Assembly (NCBI GenBank): GCA_008638375.1 | Contig: CM018051.1 | Span: 29,075,344-29,139,343 of the forward strand | Reading direction: 5' to 3' | DNA: 64,000 bases | Origin: Nyssa sinensis | Lineage: Eukaryota; Streptophyta; Magnoliopsida; Cornales; Nyssaceae | The notes under the pieces: generated by a model | What the model was told of the DNA's origin: nothing | The model's input: the letters and a program-made list of their open reading frames with translations, nothing else | The model's database searches: none | In this document: piece by piece, positions 20,682 through 33,326 of the stretch | Layout: the number at the start of each line of letters is the position of its first letter | How positions within the stretch are numbered: position 1 is the first letter of the stretch | Position numbers and translations under genes: made by a program

Positions 20682-22957
20682 ATGGCATCCATTCAGCCAT
20701 TACATGCAGTTCTCCTTGATCCTCAAGCCTCCAACAACTCAACCCATTCAAATCATGCAAAGGAACCAAGGCCAACAGACCCAAATACAAATGCTTCTTC
20801 ACGCCTTGGAGTGGAAAAGCTCAGCTACCCCATAACTGGTTTCTGTGCAAGGGTTAATGTGGACCGTATTAGTGTTGACGATACGACCATTAGAGCTCAC
20901 GTTATAGAAAATGAAAGGCAATGGCAGCACGGACCATCACAAGATATCCATGAAGCTCTAATCGCAAATCAAAAGACTGAAACTCCTTTTCCGGCTTTGT
21001 CCTGGGTTGATGGCGTAGAGCATGGGGAATTTATTCTCTAGGTTGCTCTTGATTTAGAAAATGAATTTGGGGGCTTCTCTACTGATTGTTCCTTCATGTG
21101 TGATCTAGTTAGAGTCAACTCCAATAGCAACCAGAGAAACGGTGTTCATGGAGGTGGGAGAGGGTAGCCTCTCCAAGTGGTGCGTGAATCTCACTTTAAG
21201 CACAGTGGCAGTTGGGCAACTGCTCATTCAAAACCCCCCTCTAGCACTTGCTATCAACGCGTCAAATTCTGAAGCTAGGCGATATGATCCAACAGCTGAA
21301 AAAGATGGAACTTCTACTGCTAGAAAAGGTAAAGCTGACTCACATATAGCCGCAGCCCCAAAAGGTGCTGACATTGCCACAATGCTGATGTCCATTCCCA
21401 CCAAACCGCTATTCAAAATGGTGATGGGCCCCTTCCCCAAACTTTCTACACGTCCAATACAGAAGCACGGAGGGAGGGCCCTTTGGGTACAAGCAATTCC
21501 CATGACAGCACTGTGATCACAACAATTGTTCTTCACCACTCTGCTCCTCTAAAAGGTGTTTTGCCTACTCCGCCACCTAACACTGTAGGGACCAAATTTC
21601 CATCTTCAGAACTTGCTATGCCTCAGAACACGCTATTGCCGAATGGAAGATTATCAGCCATATCAAACAATCATGATGCTGGCCCTATGTCCAACCCCAC
21701 TTGGACCTCCGTCTTCCAAAAACCTATTACATCTAAAAAAATTCCAATTGGAATTTAAGCAACCCCATATTAAAGGTGAAAGGATCACTGTTCAGCCCTC
21801 TCTTGAAGTCGTTCAAGCTGGAATCCCAAACTGGGAAAACACCATGGTTGGTTATTTTCTTGATAAGAAAATGCCATTTCTGTGGGTCAAAAAGGTAGCG
21901 GAGAAACTATGGATCAAAGAAGGATTAAATGAAGTCCTTACAAATGGTCACGAGTTCTTCTTCTACAAATTTGATTCATCACATGCCATTAACTTTATTC
22001 TTGAAGGAGGCCATTGGCACTTCTCAAGACGACACATAATTCTTCAAAAATGGCACCCAGGCTTGACTCTGTCAAAGAAAGATGTGGCAAAAATCCCTGT
22101 TTGGGTAAAATTCTTCAATGTTCCCTATGAGCTTTGGACAGCACAAGGTCTTACCTATGTACTAGTGCAATTGGAAAGGCTTTGTATGCAGATTCTCACA
22201 CTAAAGATCAATCAAGGATCAGCTATGCTAGAATATGTGTTGAGGTAGATGCCACCAAAGATCTTCCTAACTCATTTGATATAATGCTAACCGACCTCTC
22301 CAGAGTGGAAATACTTGTTGAGTTCCAATGGCTCCCCTCTATGTGCACTCACTGCCACATCTTTGGGCATAGGCTTTCCAAATGCCCTTCAATGAAAAAT
22401 GATGCAAGGAAAGCCATTAACCAACTTACTGCAGCTCCCAGGAAAACCAGCACGAGTGAATGGAGAGTTGTATCAAGCAAAGGAAAATCTATCCAAAGTG
22501 AAGATAACGCCTAAGAAGCTGCGCCCATTGAAAACTCCACTATGGAACCAGATCTAACGATTGCCCATCCTGTAACTCAGCAGATTGACTTACCTCACAT
22601 AGACCTCCCTAGTGACGGTGCAACATTTGTTGGTCCTAGCCTAATGCAGCAAGTCCTCCCCCACTCTCCTACCAATTCAGCAGAGGACATGGAAACTGCA
22701 ATGATTTGAAATCCCCCCAATATGATGGCAATGACTCTTATCTTTCTCCAAACGAATCTACATCCAGAGCTTCTCTCCTAGCTGAAAGTTCCTTATGTGA
22801 GGTAAGCAGTTCCACATCCACGGCTACTCCCGAATCTAATCCTTTAGTGGACAAAGTAGCCAAAGTTGACAAAGCAGACACCGGAAGTAATCCCAAAAGA
22901 AATCAACTCAAAAAGCAACGACGTAAGAGAAAAATTTTACAGGAAAAAGGAACATAA
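20682..22957 (+). pseudogene. L1c ORF1 (DUF4283, CCHC), frameshifted
   Basis: Starts MASIQPLHAVLLDPQASNNS. After a low-complexity serine/threonine/proline-rich part, the DUF4283 domain lies at about 21760-22250 (GERITVQPSLEVVQAGIPNW, MVGYFLDKKMPFLWVKKVAE, WHPGLTLSKKDVAKIPVWVK). A zinc knuckle CTHCHIFGHRLSKC follows at about 22340-22385, then a tail ending in a basic KKQRRKRK cluster. It would bind LINE RNA as the L1 chaperone. At least four frame breaks or stops separate the pieces. The ATG was chosen because it matches the ORF1 start of L1a and L1d. Confidence 0.85.
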
Positions 22958-22983
22958 GGTTCCGCCACCCTCTTCTCTTCTTA

Positions 22984-23283
22984 ATGAATTTTGAATGCTG
23001 GAATATAAGTGGTATGAACAACCCCTCTATGTAGTGAGAAGTCCGTTCTTTAGTCCGTGCTTATCCAATCTGTTTTCTTGGCATTGTAGAGACAAAAATT
23101 AAGAAAGCTTCTAAAAATGCTATGACTAACTCCCTTATCCCCGGATGGTCCTTTTTGCATAACTATACCCATTTGCCCTCTAGGAGAATCTGGATTGGCC
23201 GGAATAATGCTATCTGCAGGTTAACTCTTCATGTGCTAACTATCAAGTCATTCATTGTAATATCACAGTTCGGGACTCCAAAG
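22984..23283 (+). pseudogene. L1c ORF2 start (endonuclease N-terminus), truncated
   Basis: Begins MNFECWNISGMNNPSM and then hits a stop. The frame continues as IQSVFLGIVETKIKKA-like residues and IWIGRNNAI, matching the first ~100 residues of L1a ORF2. The endonuclease N and E residues (WNI, VETK) are visible. It is cut after DSK by the LTR of element B at 23284. Confidence 0.82.
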
Positions 23284-23977
23284 TGATGGGCACCATGGTG
23301 GACCGAGTCTTAAAAATCCTTTACAAGTTCTAGATGTGCCAATCACAAGGTCGAGAGCTAAGAAGATCAAGGAAGCAATGCAAGGATTGGTGCAATCCAC
23401 TTGGGCCGAGTGATCGAGTAAGTCCCCAACATTCACGATGGGCTTGAAAGAAGAAGAACCAGCTTTAGTCCATGTGATACAAACTACAGAGGGTGGCTGC
23501 ATAACCTAGTGGTTTCATATAGATTTTTTATTTCCTTAAATATAGGCGTGTGGGCCTATTTTATGTTTTTATGGTTGTAGGCATTTGGGCCTATTTAACT
23601 CATTTATTGGATTTCTTTTATTAGTTTTAGTCGGTAGTTTAGGACAATTTGGGCTTGAAGATGTTTAGCCCGTGTCTTTTATTTGATGTAGGCCTTATTC
23701 GGCCCTAGGGTTTTAAAAAGAATTTGTAGCCATAATTTGGAGGCTACGAACGTGAATGAAGCTTCTGCATAGAGAACTTTTCAGTTTTCTCTTCCTGTTC
23801 TTGAATGAACTACGAACTTATCAAAGGCATACCCTTTGTGGCGTTCTCATCAAATCTAGGTTCTTGAAACAAGTTTTGAACGGGGTCTAGATTATCTTGA
23901 CTTGATTCTTGGCTTTCTTGGGTAAGTTTCAAATTGATCGTGGGTTCAAGGGATTTCATTCTTATGGGTTCACATCA
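23284..23977 (+). repeat. 5' LTR of element B
   Basis: 694 bp from TGATGGGCACCATGGTGG to GGGTTCACATCA, followed after two bases by the primer site. Shares with the 3' LTR a 9-bp deletion near 23411 relative to the LTRs at 11970, 16926 and 18600. The upstream neighbour is LINE L1c ORF2. Confidence 0.93.
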
Positions 23978-23979
23978 TT

Positions 23980-23991
23980 TGGTATCAGAGC
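23980..23991 (+). promoter_or_regulatory. Primer-binding site of element B (initiator tRNA-Met)
   Basis: TGGTATCAGAGC is complementary to the 3' end of plant initiator tRNA-Met and sits two bases after the LTR. It primes minus-strand cDNA. Confidence 0.93.
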
Positions 23992-24735
23992 TCAGACTCT
24001 AAATCAGGTCTGATTTACCCTTTTTAATTCTTGCATTTGGTTTCTGTCTTAGGCGTGTCTAGGTTTTTCTATTCTGATCTACAAATTGTTCGTCATTCTA
24101 ATTTCAATTTAGATCTATGATTCTCAGAATTGACTACCCGTGTATTTGATTCAAGAATTCAGACCTGCGAATTCTTTAATTGATTACACAAATCTTATCT
24201 TTAAATTCTAGATCTATAATTTCCATATCTATAAACTTTGCATTTAGACCTTCTGTTTCGGTTTCTTGTTGTTGAAATCAGATCAATCTTTTTCAGAATT
24301 TGCAATTATTGTTGCTGCTTGTGACCAAATCTGTATTAAAAAAAAAAAGACAGTGTATTCAAAGGTTACTGTAAAAAATAAAATAAAAATTCGCTAATGG
24401 CTGTTTGATATACTTTGCAATCTGAAAATTTGGTGTCGATTGATCCATATCTTCAAAGGGGTCGAAAATATCATCTTTAGTATCTTGTTTCCTAATTGTT
24501 ATTCTTCCTCGTACAATTTTTTGAGATCCTTGTCATTTTATTCCTTGTTTCTTGAATCTATTGATGGTTGAGTGTAAAAGAGTGAAACACAAGTGGTGTG
24601 AGAATAGTATTGGGAAAGCCCCAAAAGAGTGAAACATGAGTGGTGTGACAATATTTGAGTGTAAACACGTAAGGGAGTGTGTGAGGTTTTCTTTTTACCA
24701 CTAACATCATTTCCTTGTTTTGCAGGGCATTAAGA
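23992..24735 (+). other. Element B 5' leader, non-coding
   Basis: About 740 bp between the primer site and gag with no open frame. It is AT-rich and holds short repeats such as 'agtgaaacacaagtggtgtg' twice (about 24570-24640). The stretch from about 24610 is the one reused, in plus orientation, in the mosaic insertion at 17836. Confidence 0.7.
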
Positions 24736-26154
24736 ATGTCTCATAAGAGTGACTCAACACCTAAGGAGGATGCGGCTAACTCATTCTTTGTTTTGCAGGC
24801 CACGCAACAATAGTTTGAACGGTTGAATTTGGTGATGGGGGAGATGAGGGGTAGGATGGATCAGCAAGATGTTGTGATTAGAAATCTGTAAGGTGGGCAA
24901 GATAGGAGGAGATGTGAGCCTATCATTGAAAATGAGTATGAGAACAAAGAAGATGATGAGGTTGAGGAAGACATAGCATCTGAAGTTGGAATGGGTGAAA
25001 TGGGCAAACCTAGAGGAGGTATGCGTGGAAGAGGACATAGGAGAAATCCAAGGGGTCGAGATGGGGTGGATAGAAACCTTGGGAGCCTCAAAATTAAAAT
25101 ACCATCTTTCCAAGGTAGGAATGACCCTGAAGCTTATTTAGAGTGGGAGAAGAAAATAGAATTGATTTTTGATTGTCACAACTATTCAGAGGAGAAGAAG
25201 ATGAAGCTGGCGGTAATTGAGTTCACTGATTATGCAATTATTTGGTGGGATCAATTGGTAACTGATAGGAGGAGGAATTATGAGAGACTTATAGAAACAT
25301 GGGGTGAGTTGAAAACTCTCATGAGGCGGAGATTTGTACCTGGCCACTACTATAGAAACCTCTACCAAAAATTACAAAACCTTACACAAGGGACTAGGAA
25401 TGTTGAGGATTACCATAAGGAGATGGAGGTGGCTATGATTTGGGCTAATGTAGAGGAGGATCGGGAGGCCACAATGGCCAGATTTTTAAGTGGTCTAAAT
25501 AGAGATATAGCCAATGTAGTTGAGTTGCAGTGTTATGTGGCGGTAGAAGACATGGTGCACATGGCTATAAAGGTGGAGAGGCAGTTAAAGAGAAAGGGGG
25601 CAGCAAGGTATACTTCAGTTTCCAGCACTCCTTGGAGACCAAAATGGGATAGAAATGATCGAACTGTAACGAAAGGGAAGGCTGAACCACCTAAGAGACA
25701 AAATGAGGGAACTATCAAGAACAAACCCAAGGTAGATTTCCAACATTCAAGGAATAGAGATATTAAATGTTTTAAATGTTTTGGCTTTGGACACATCACT
25801 TCTCAATGTCCAAACAAGCGGGTGATAGTTATGCGTGACAATGGGAAGGTGATGATTGAGAGTGAGAATGAGGGTGATGAGATGCCCGAGTTGGTAAATG
25901 CTAGTGATTATGATGGAGTGGAATACCACGTAGAAGGTGAGTCTCTTGTTACCAGGTGTGATTTCAATACCCAAATTAAGGTAGATGATATGGAGCAGCA
26001 GAAAGAAAACATATTTCATACTAGATGTTATGTAAACAACAAGATGTGTAGTATGATTAGAGATGGGGGAAGTTGCACCAATGTGGCTAGTACCACCCTA
26101 GTTGAAAAGTTGAGCTTACATTTACTGAAGCATCTTAGACCTTATAAGTTCTAG
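24736..26154 (+). pseudogene. Element B Gag and start of protease
   Basis: Starts MSHKSDSTPKEDAANSFFVL and has two early in-frame stops before 24991; from there the frame is open to 26154. It contains an acidic and arginine/glycine-rich stretch, the retrotransposon gag domain (IPSFQGRNDPEAYLEWEKKI, DYAIIWWDQLV, LMRRRFVPGHYYR), the CCHC knuckle CFKCFGFGHITSQC, and the protease active-site region IRDGGSCTNVAS. Gag packages RNA; the protease matures the polyprotein. Gag and Pol share one frame, typical of chromoviruses. The early stops make it non-functional. Confidence 0.88.
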
Positions 26155-27013
26155 TGGTCGAATGAATGTGGGGCGGTCAAGGTCAATAAACAGGTTTTGG
26201 TGGCTTTTACCATTGGGAGGTATAGTGATGAGGTGCTTTGTGATGTAGTTCCTATGCATGCTGGCCATATTTTGTTGGGGAGGCCGTGGCAGTATGATAG
26301 GAAGGTGATTCATGATGGGTTTAGGAATAGATACAGCTTTTGTAAAGGATGGAAAAACAATCAAGCTTGCTCCATTAACCCCAAAATAGGTATACCAGGA
26401 CCAACTGAAGCTGAAAAGTGAGATTGAACAAAAGAGAAAAGGTGAGGTTGAAACCTCAAGCAAAAAGAAAAGTGAAAACAAAAATAGAGAGGTGGCTGAG
26501 AATAAAGAAAAGAAAGTGGAGCCACGAGAGAAAAAAGAAAGAGAACCTGCAGAGAGAAAATGAGACACAAAGATGAGTTTTTATACAAAGGAGAGTGAGG
26601 TTAAAAGGGCCTTCTTAGCAGATCAGCCTATGATTTTTCTTGTTTACAAAGAATCTTATTTTAATCTTGATGAAACTAACCAATCTCTTCCTAGTGTGGC
26701 TGTTTTTTGTTGTAGGAGTTCGAAGATGTATTTTCAAAGGAGCGAGTGGGTTACCGCCCATTAGAGGCATTGAACATCAATTTGATTTTGTACCTGGAGC
26801 CGTTATTCCAAACTGACTGGCCTATAGGAGTAATCCAGAGGAGACAAAGGAGCTTCAAAGGCAAGTTGAAGATTTGGTGAGCAAGGGGTCCGTGCAAGAG
26901 AGCGTGGGCCCATGTGCTGTACCAGTGCTACTAGTGTGCCAAAGAAGGATGGGACTTGGAGGATTTGCGTTGATTGCAGAGCGGTCAACAATATTACGGT
27001 AAAGTATCGTCAT
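26155..27013 (+). pseudogene. Element B protease end and RT N-terminus, cut by T'
   Basis: After a stop at 26152, frame pieces give HAGHILLGRPWQYDRKVIHD (protease second motif), an EK-rich linker, PEVFKGAS-like degraded residues near 26740, and finally DGTWRICVDCRAVNNITVKY, the first RT block. The sequence breaks off after RH at 27013, at the T' insertion. The next RT block (HPIPRLDD) is found inverted at 37359 on the minus strand. Confidence 0.8.
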
Positions 27014-28309
27014 TGTCACGCCCCGGATTCCTACAAACCCGAGGAGCGACTGAACGAAACAAAAGAAAGGAAAAAGAAGTGACAATTCGGTAAATTAAAT
27101 TGAAATCTCCATCATCATTCCTCAAGTTTCTCCCAACAATTTAAGTAAAGATTCGACATTCAATATAACTCAAAATCGTTCCTCAACATAGCTCAAGTAC
27201 TCCTCTCAATAAATGCCCAAAATACTTTAAATCATATATTAAAAAAAAACGGTTCCCAAAATGTTCTCAAAACCTTTCTCAAATGCCTTGTAACGGTTGC
27301 CCAAAAAGGGTCTCAAAATACCTTAAGGTATATTCCAAGAAGTGGTCAAAATTAAACTTAAATGCTCGTTCCAATTAGCGCCTCGAACAATTTAAATCAT
27401 GTTTCAAAATGACCCTTAAAATAGCCTTAAAATATCCCCAAAAACCCCCATTTTGACATTTTTTTCACTTCTTTTAAAAGGTCACTTACACACCTATTTC
27501 CCATTTTCATTTTACCAAAATTTCAACATAGTCTCCCCTTCTTTTCCCATGTATTTTCATTACCTAATAATCACATCAAAATCCATTAAGTCTTAAACAT
27601 GCATCCACTATTTTCTAACACATCCATTTAATGCACATTTAACCCCCAAATGTCCAGTATCCTCTAGAATACATTTAAATAAAACATTATGCATTCATTT
27701 GAATTCCAACTCATACATTTTCAAAATGGCCCAAGGCCTAAGGTTTACAATTTACATAAATTTAAATACAACAAGTTGGGCTCATGCCCACACATTCAAA
27801 ACATGCCCCCCAAGGGCTAAATCTTTCGCAAAATCCATTTCCTTCCTTTTTCTTCAACACTCAAGGAAGTCTCAAGCAACTAGTGCCTCATCTGAAATAT
27901 ATTGCCCACAAATGGGTCAGCTCAACTGCTGGTATGATAACTCACTAATACTAGTAACAAATTTAGGACGTGACGTGTGCAAGTGTACAATTTCAAGATA
28001 TAATTTCCCTTCCCGTTGTTTAATGCAATGCAACACGCTATGCATGACTCACACATGCAAACTCTATGCCACACCCATGTCAACTCTATGCCATGTCATG
28101 TCATACCCATGTCTCGGTTTTATGGATCGCATCCGATGGTCCATCGAGTACCACACCTGTTTCACGGGCCGCTCCCCATCGGGTCAATCAAGCACCGATA
28201 CATGTCTCGCTTCACGGTCCGGACCCCGTTGGCATGCGAGTACCAAATGGCCAATTTTGGGTTTTTCACCACAGGATCTACACCCTCATAATGCATAGCA
28301 CTTCGTGCT
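27014..28309 (-). repeat. Solo LTR T', first part (in RT of element B)
   Basis: Begins TGTCACGCCCCGGATTCC, a minus-strand chromovirus LTR terminus, right after the duplicated GTCAT (27009-27013). It has no coding frame. It ends at the target duplication GTGCT (28305-28309) where LTR T was inserted. Its continuation is at 45080-44804 and 38351-37360 on the other strand, ending TGTAGAGATTTG next to ATGAC, the complement of GTCAT. Confidence 0.72.
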
Positions 28310-28870
28310 TGTAATACCCCGACCAGAATTAGGGACTATTAAGCCGTTGCGTTAAATTAAAAATCGACGCCTTAAGTAACGAGGTCGATTTGAACCCCGG
28401 CGTGCGAACTTTTAAGTAATAGTCCTGAAAACTCAGGACGACTGTACATCACTTTCGTTGCAATCACCAACTTGTCGGTTCCGTAATAAGTATATTGTCA
28501 CGTCAACTACCGGCCATCGATACGAGTACAAGATTTGGGCACGCATTTTGAGGTTACGAAAGATCAGTGTAAAGATGATAAATTTAAGAAAATAATTAAT
28601 TTTTAAAAGTAATTAATTATTTTAATATAAGAAATAAGTTGTAATATATATATATATATATGTTTATACTATATAAATAATTATAACTTCAAATATATAT
28701 ATATATATGTGCAAATATATACACATGTGTGCATAAATATATATGTATGCATGTGTGTGTATTAAATGAAGGCATGCAACTAACCAATGGGTAATTAAAG
28801 GTGTGTGTGTGTCGGTGAGAGGTGTGTGTATGTGTCCAAGTGTGTAAGAGTGTAAATTACATTATATATG

Positions 28871-28904
<34 letters not shown>

Positions 28905-31900
28905 TGCAAGGCAAACAAAACACACAACCGGCTGATTGAAAGCCTGCCCCAAAACAGTAAAAGTCTGAGCATGGATGCTGCCACAAGTTAACCAAGTTGT
29001 TGGGGCAATCAGAATTTGAATTAATTAAGTGTATACTTATATACACACACATACACAATGCATACACAAGACTCACACTCATTCTGCCACTGAGAGAGAA
29101 AGAGAGGAGTTCTGGGAAGAGGAAGAGGGGAGATTCAGAAGGAGAAGGAGAGTGAAAGGTGCCATTTGAGGTAAACCCACAAAAATCTCATATTTTCTCT
29201 CTCTAAAATTTCTTTACGTATGAACTGTTTTAAGCTTTGAATTAGTGTATGTGATGTTTAAAGCATGTTTAAACAATGATAAGCATGAAAATCTCAACCT
29301 AAAACACCTCAGAAACATCAGCCGTGTCACGACCCGAAACCCACCCTGTGCGGATCTCGGATCGCAACCGCCGCCTTCAGGCCCGGGAGCCTGAGGGCAA
29401 GGCAAAACATGGGCGACGGTATCGAATAGCGGTGCGGCCTTGATTTGTGGAAGCGTGAAAACCCTTTTTTTTTTTAAATCTTTTAAAAAAAAACTTTCGC
29501 ACAGCCGTCCGGTACTGTCGCTCTTCATAGCGGTACACATGAATAATCACATCAGAGCATACTAAAAATTAAAGTCTTATACATGATACATATTCGAATG
29601 CCTCAAGGGCTTAAGTACATATGTGGTTGCCTCTTGGGCTTAAATACATAATTGTCCCAAAAGTACGACATCAAAATTCGACCAACCATAGGCCCTAATA
29701 CTTCCCAAAATATCTCCAGAATCCTAATGGAGCTGCCTATCATTCCTCCCCAAATTGGGCAAGGGTCCACCCATCGTCATCACCTGAAAAATATTAGGGA
29801 ATGGGGTGAGCTTCGAAAAGCCCAGTGAGTAATTCTAACATCTGTCATGGGTTTCAATTGGTAGTGGTTTCGCACGTGAGAATTTTGTAAAATACTCACT
29901 ACCAATTGCTCGTTTACTTGGAACATAGAGTACATGCATTCTTTAAACAATGGCTTTGAAACATTACAGTATTCAAGCTAACTTGTACTTTCGGAATAAA
30001 GTAAGTGAATTTCAAATCATGTAAATATGCATGGTGAAAATGAGGAAAAAGCTTGCTTCCATTTTCAACACACACCTTATCACTTTCATTAACAGAATCC
30101 GTTTCGAACCAGATTCCCATTTTACTTTTCGTGGAGATATCTCATATGCCTGGGGGATTAGATCCTGCTACCTGGCATTTATTCGTATCGTAGTTGGGTT
30201 CCTAAGAAACCCGATAGAAATCCGTGGTGCTTATGCACAATTTATCTTGCATTTAAAAGCATTTAACCCATAATTCCTTCGTGTGGATGCATTTAAAAGC
30301 ATTCAAAACATACAGTTCATAACCTCATGATAGGGTATTGAGATACGTGAAACATGTAAATTCAGGATATATATAATAACATTTGAAATCGAAATTTTAG
30401 ACATGCAGAAGTATATCTCAAGGAACAGTAGTAAATTATTCAGGAAGCATGTCATAGCAGAATATTTAAAACCGAATTGTGTAAAAACAGAATTTGATAT
30501 TTAAAACATCATTCAAATCCGTGGAATTAAATCTCCACTTCAAATGTGAGGTTACTCACCTTGATTCCCCGGGTTTGCACTACTGGTGGGCTTTTCCCTT
30601 TCCTTTGTATTTCCTAAGAAAATTATAAAGAACTCGTTAACTTCACATTTACCTTAAATCGTTTCCTATTCATGCTCTTTCATTTAATTTTAGGCCTGAC
30701 GTATTCTAACTTCCTAGGATTGGTCTTACTGGTCAACTCGCGGTGACTTGATGAGTTTTATTTTTCACGTGACTAAATTTTCAGTACCTATTTTGGTGTT
30801 ATGGACTTCACCGCTGGGTTTGGAATGTCCGACATAGTCAAAATAGACTATCTTTTAGTTTCGTTTGGGCTTCGGGTACCTTAGGGGTAGTCTGGTCATT
30901 TCGCGCGTCATATTTTTCAGAGTCCCGTCTCGTGAACCGGACCTCGCCGTTGATCTCAGAAGTGTCGAGATAATAAGAATGCACTAATAACTCGCCTTAT
31001 TTGGACGTCAGGCATATTGGGGGCAATACAGTCATTTACACCTACGTGTTTGTATTTTTCGGGACTTGGTTTTCCGAATCGGACTCTGCCATTGAGTCCA
31101 GAATGCTTGAAATAGTGAAAATACACTATTCATTTGATTTATTCGGACTCCGTTTGACTTATTTATGACCTAGGGGTAATTTGGTCGTTTTTATTTAATT
31201 AATAAATTAATTAAATAATTTAATTTATTATTTATTAATTTATCAGGGGTGTAAATGGAATAAAATTCCAAAAATTGGGCCAGAGTTAAATTTTTAAAAC
31301 TGTTGGGGCGGTTTTATAATTTCAGAAATCATTTGGGGTTAAAATAGAATTAAATAAACCATGGGTTCAAACCCCTTGGTTTTAGGGTTCACTGTTTGAA
31401 CCGGTCCAAGCCTCACGTGAACCAACCGGTTCACTGGCCTTCAGAGAACTGGGGTTAAATGCCCCTGTTAACCCCAATTGCCCCTTATCCGTAATCAGGA
31501 TATCCTTATAACCTGATTTCAATTTGCAAAGCCCGTAACCAAACAGGCCATCTCTAGGTTTTAATTTAAAACGTTTAAACCAAAACGGCGTAGTTTCAAT
31601 TAAACGGTGGCACGGTCTTAGGTTGACACGTGTTTGAGTCGATTCAGTGGGTCTAGACGCGTTGGACGAGTCGACTCAGTCGACTCGTCGTCTTCTTCAT
31701 CGAACAGTGGACTGTTGCCCTAATTTCTGGGTTTATTCTTTTCCATTTTCGTGAGTTTTGGAGAGGTGTTTCTCTCTGTTTCTTGGTGTTCTATGACCCT
31801 AGAGGTTTGGCCAACCTTTTGGCATCCATTTGATACATTAAAACTAACCCAAACGTCCGGTTTCACACCAAATACCCGAACCTGCAACCCCCTGGTAAAC

Positions 31901-33254
31901 CCTCGTTTCTTCACCATTTTTAATAGGGTTTGGTTCTCTGCAACCCTTACAACATGAGCTTCAATTCCCAACTCATCATTCTCAGTTTAGAGGCCAAACT
32001 CAATGATTCCATCTTTGGGCCGAAAAGAATAATGCCATTTTTGGGGGTCTCAACCTAGGTTTCTAGGTCGCGGTTGGGGTTTTCCAAGGTCCTAAGAGGT
32101 CCTATTTTATGTTTCAACCCTCAAAAGCTCAGTTGGTTGAGGTCGGATCAGACCTGCAACCTCAAGGTCCATCAATGGCGGTATGTTTCCATTTCTGTGT
32201 TTTAGGGCAGTTTTGTTGGTCCATTTCAATCACAAGCAACCCAGTTTTTCAAGTTAAATTGTTACACATGCAATGATAGATCCTAAAGCTATAAAACAGT
32301 AGCTAAACAGTAGGAAAATTTTTTTTAAAAAGTTTGAGCTCTAACCTTGAACAGTGGTCTCTCCCTCACGGCTGTGCTCAAATGGAGGCTTCAAAGGTTG
32401 GATTTGGTCCTTCACGTGCAGTTCCTTGGCCTCCTCAAGCTCCTTCAATGGCTCACCAAGGTATACAACTTGTGTATCTCTCACTCTCTCTCTAGGATTT
32501 CTCTCTCTCTCTCTCTCACTACTTTCTCTCTCTATAAAATCAGTATACAGGGCCTCTATAGTTCTGATTTCCCTCTAATGCCTATATGGAGATTATGTAA
32601 ATCAAAAATTAGATTGTCTTTAGTGTTTCATCTCCCCAAGTGCATGATGGATTTGCATGCAACTTGGTTGGGAGGAGATGCAATCATGGGTGTATAGGCA
32701 CATGATGGTCTATGGGGGCATAGGAGTGATGCATGCTGATGTGTTGCATGCTTGGTGATTGGTCACTTGGGAGGTGGCCAAATCAGATTTATACTTATAT
32801 ACATATCTTTGTACATATATACACAAAAGTGCTCCTAGCCTAGATGGTAATTTTTTTGGTAAAACATATCCTGCTCAGTTTGGTCAAGGGATCAAATCCT
32901 CTTGGCCACATTTTTTTGGTCTTTTTCCATATTTCGGGCTTAGGCCCTGTTTGGCTGCGCATTAATGCAGTTTCACTATTTCCTACTTAACTTTTATTCT
33001 GTAACTTATTTTTCGACGCCGTTTCTTCTGGTCAATTCCTAATTAGGTTAGCTTCTTAATTATTCTTTATGTTTGGTTCAGATAAATGATTAGTAACTAA
33101 TCATTACTTAATCAGGGTCGGGGTGTTACAAGCCGTACACAAGGCAGCCATGAGAGACCTTGCTTACAGCAGGTCTGAACCGACTTCTTCCAAACCCAAC
33201 TTGGTTTACCAAGACTTAAAGTAGAGACCATGAGGGTTCTACTAAACCCGAATC
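28310..33254 (+). repeat. Solo LTR T, first part (plus), interrupted by solo LTR T2
   Basis: Starts TGTAATACCCCGACCAGAATT, runs to 29324, is interrupted by T2 (29325-33130) and continues from 33136 to about 33254 ('catgagggttctactaaacccgaatc'). It then stops abruptly; the missing remainder of the LTR is at 45081-48066 in the opposite orientation. The GTGCT before 28310 is the complement of AGCAC before 45081. Several TA and GT microsatellites lie at 28640-28910. No gene is present. Confidence 0.75.
29325..33130 (-). mobile_element. Solo LTR 'T2' of a Tekay/Del-type chromovirus
   Basis: 3,806 bp from TGTCACGACCCGAAACCCACC to GGGTCGGGGTGTTACA, flanked by AGCCG on both sides (29320-29324 and 33131-33135). 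There is no internal region, so it is a solo LTR, inserted in opposite orientation into a relative (T). Its start closely resembles T1 (6030). It contains three spaced copies of the 'attgagtccgga' type motif, a 23-bp palindrome at 31666-31688 and tRNA-like box sequences at 32836-32900. Confidence 0.92.
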
Positions 33255-33326
33255 ACCATTTTGACATGCTGCCAACTGTTGTGTCGGATGAAGAGAGTAG
33301 TTTGTTGGTTTAGTAGGAGGGGCCTG

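Larger units (their letters stand above)
20598..23283 (+). mobile_element. LINE L1c, 5' half of a full-length-start L1 (cut by element B)
   Basis: The 5' end aligns with that of L1a (44794 on the minus strand): both start a few bases before AGAGAGAAG-GGAGAG-CTTCTCTCT, so the true 5' end is present. ORF1 starts with ATGGCATCCATTCAG at 20682 and ORF2 at 22984. The LINE is cut at 23283 by the LTR of element B, with CAAAG as the probable target site (23279-23283). Its 3' remainder is not found in the window. It lies head-to-head with L1b. Confidence 0.85.

Noticed and set aside
27699..28314. 199-codon plus-strand open frame in T'
   Set aside because: No recognisable domain, Cys/Ser/His-rich low-quality sequence within an LTR; overlapping open frames in other phases are equally long.
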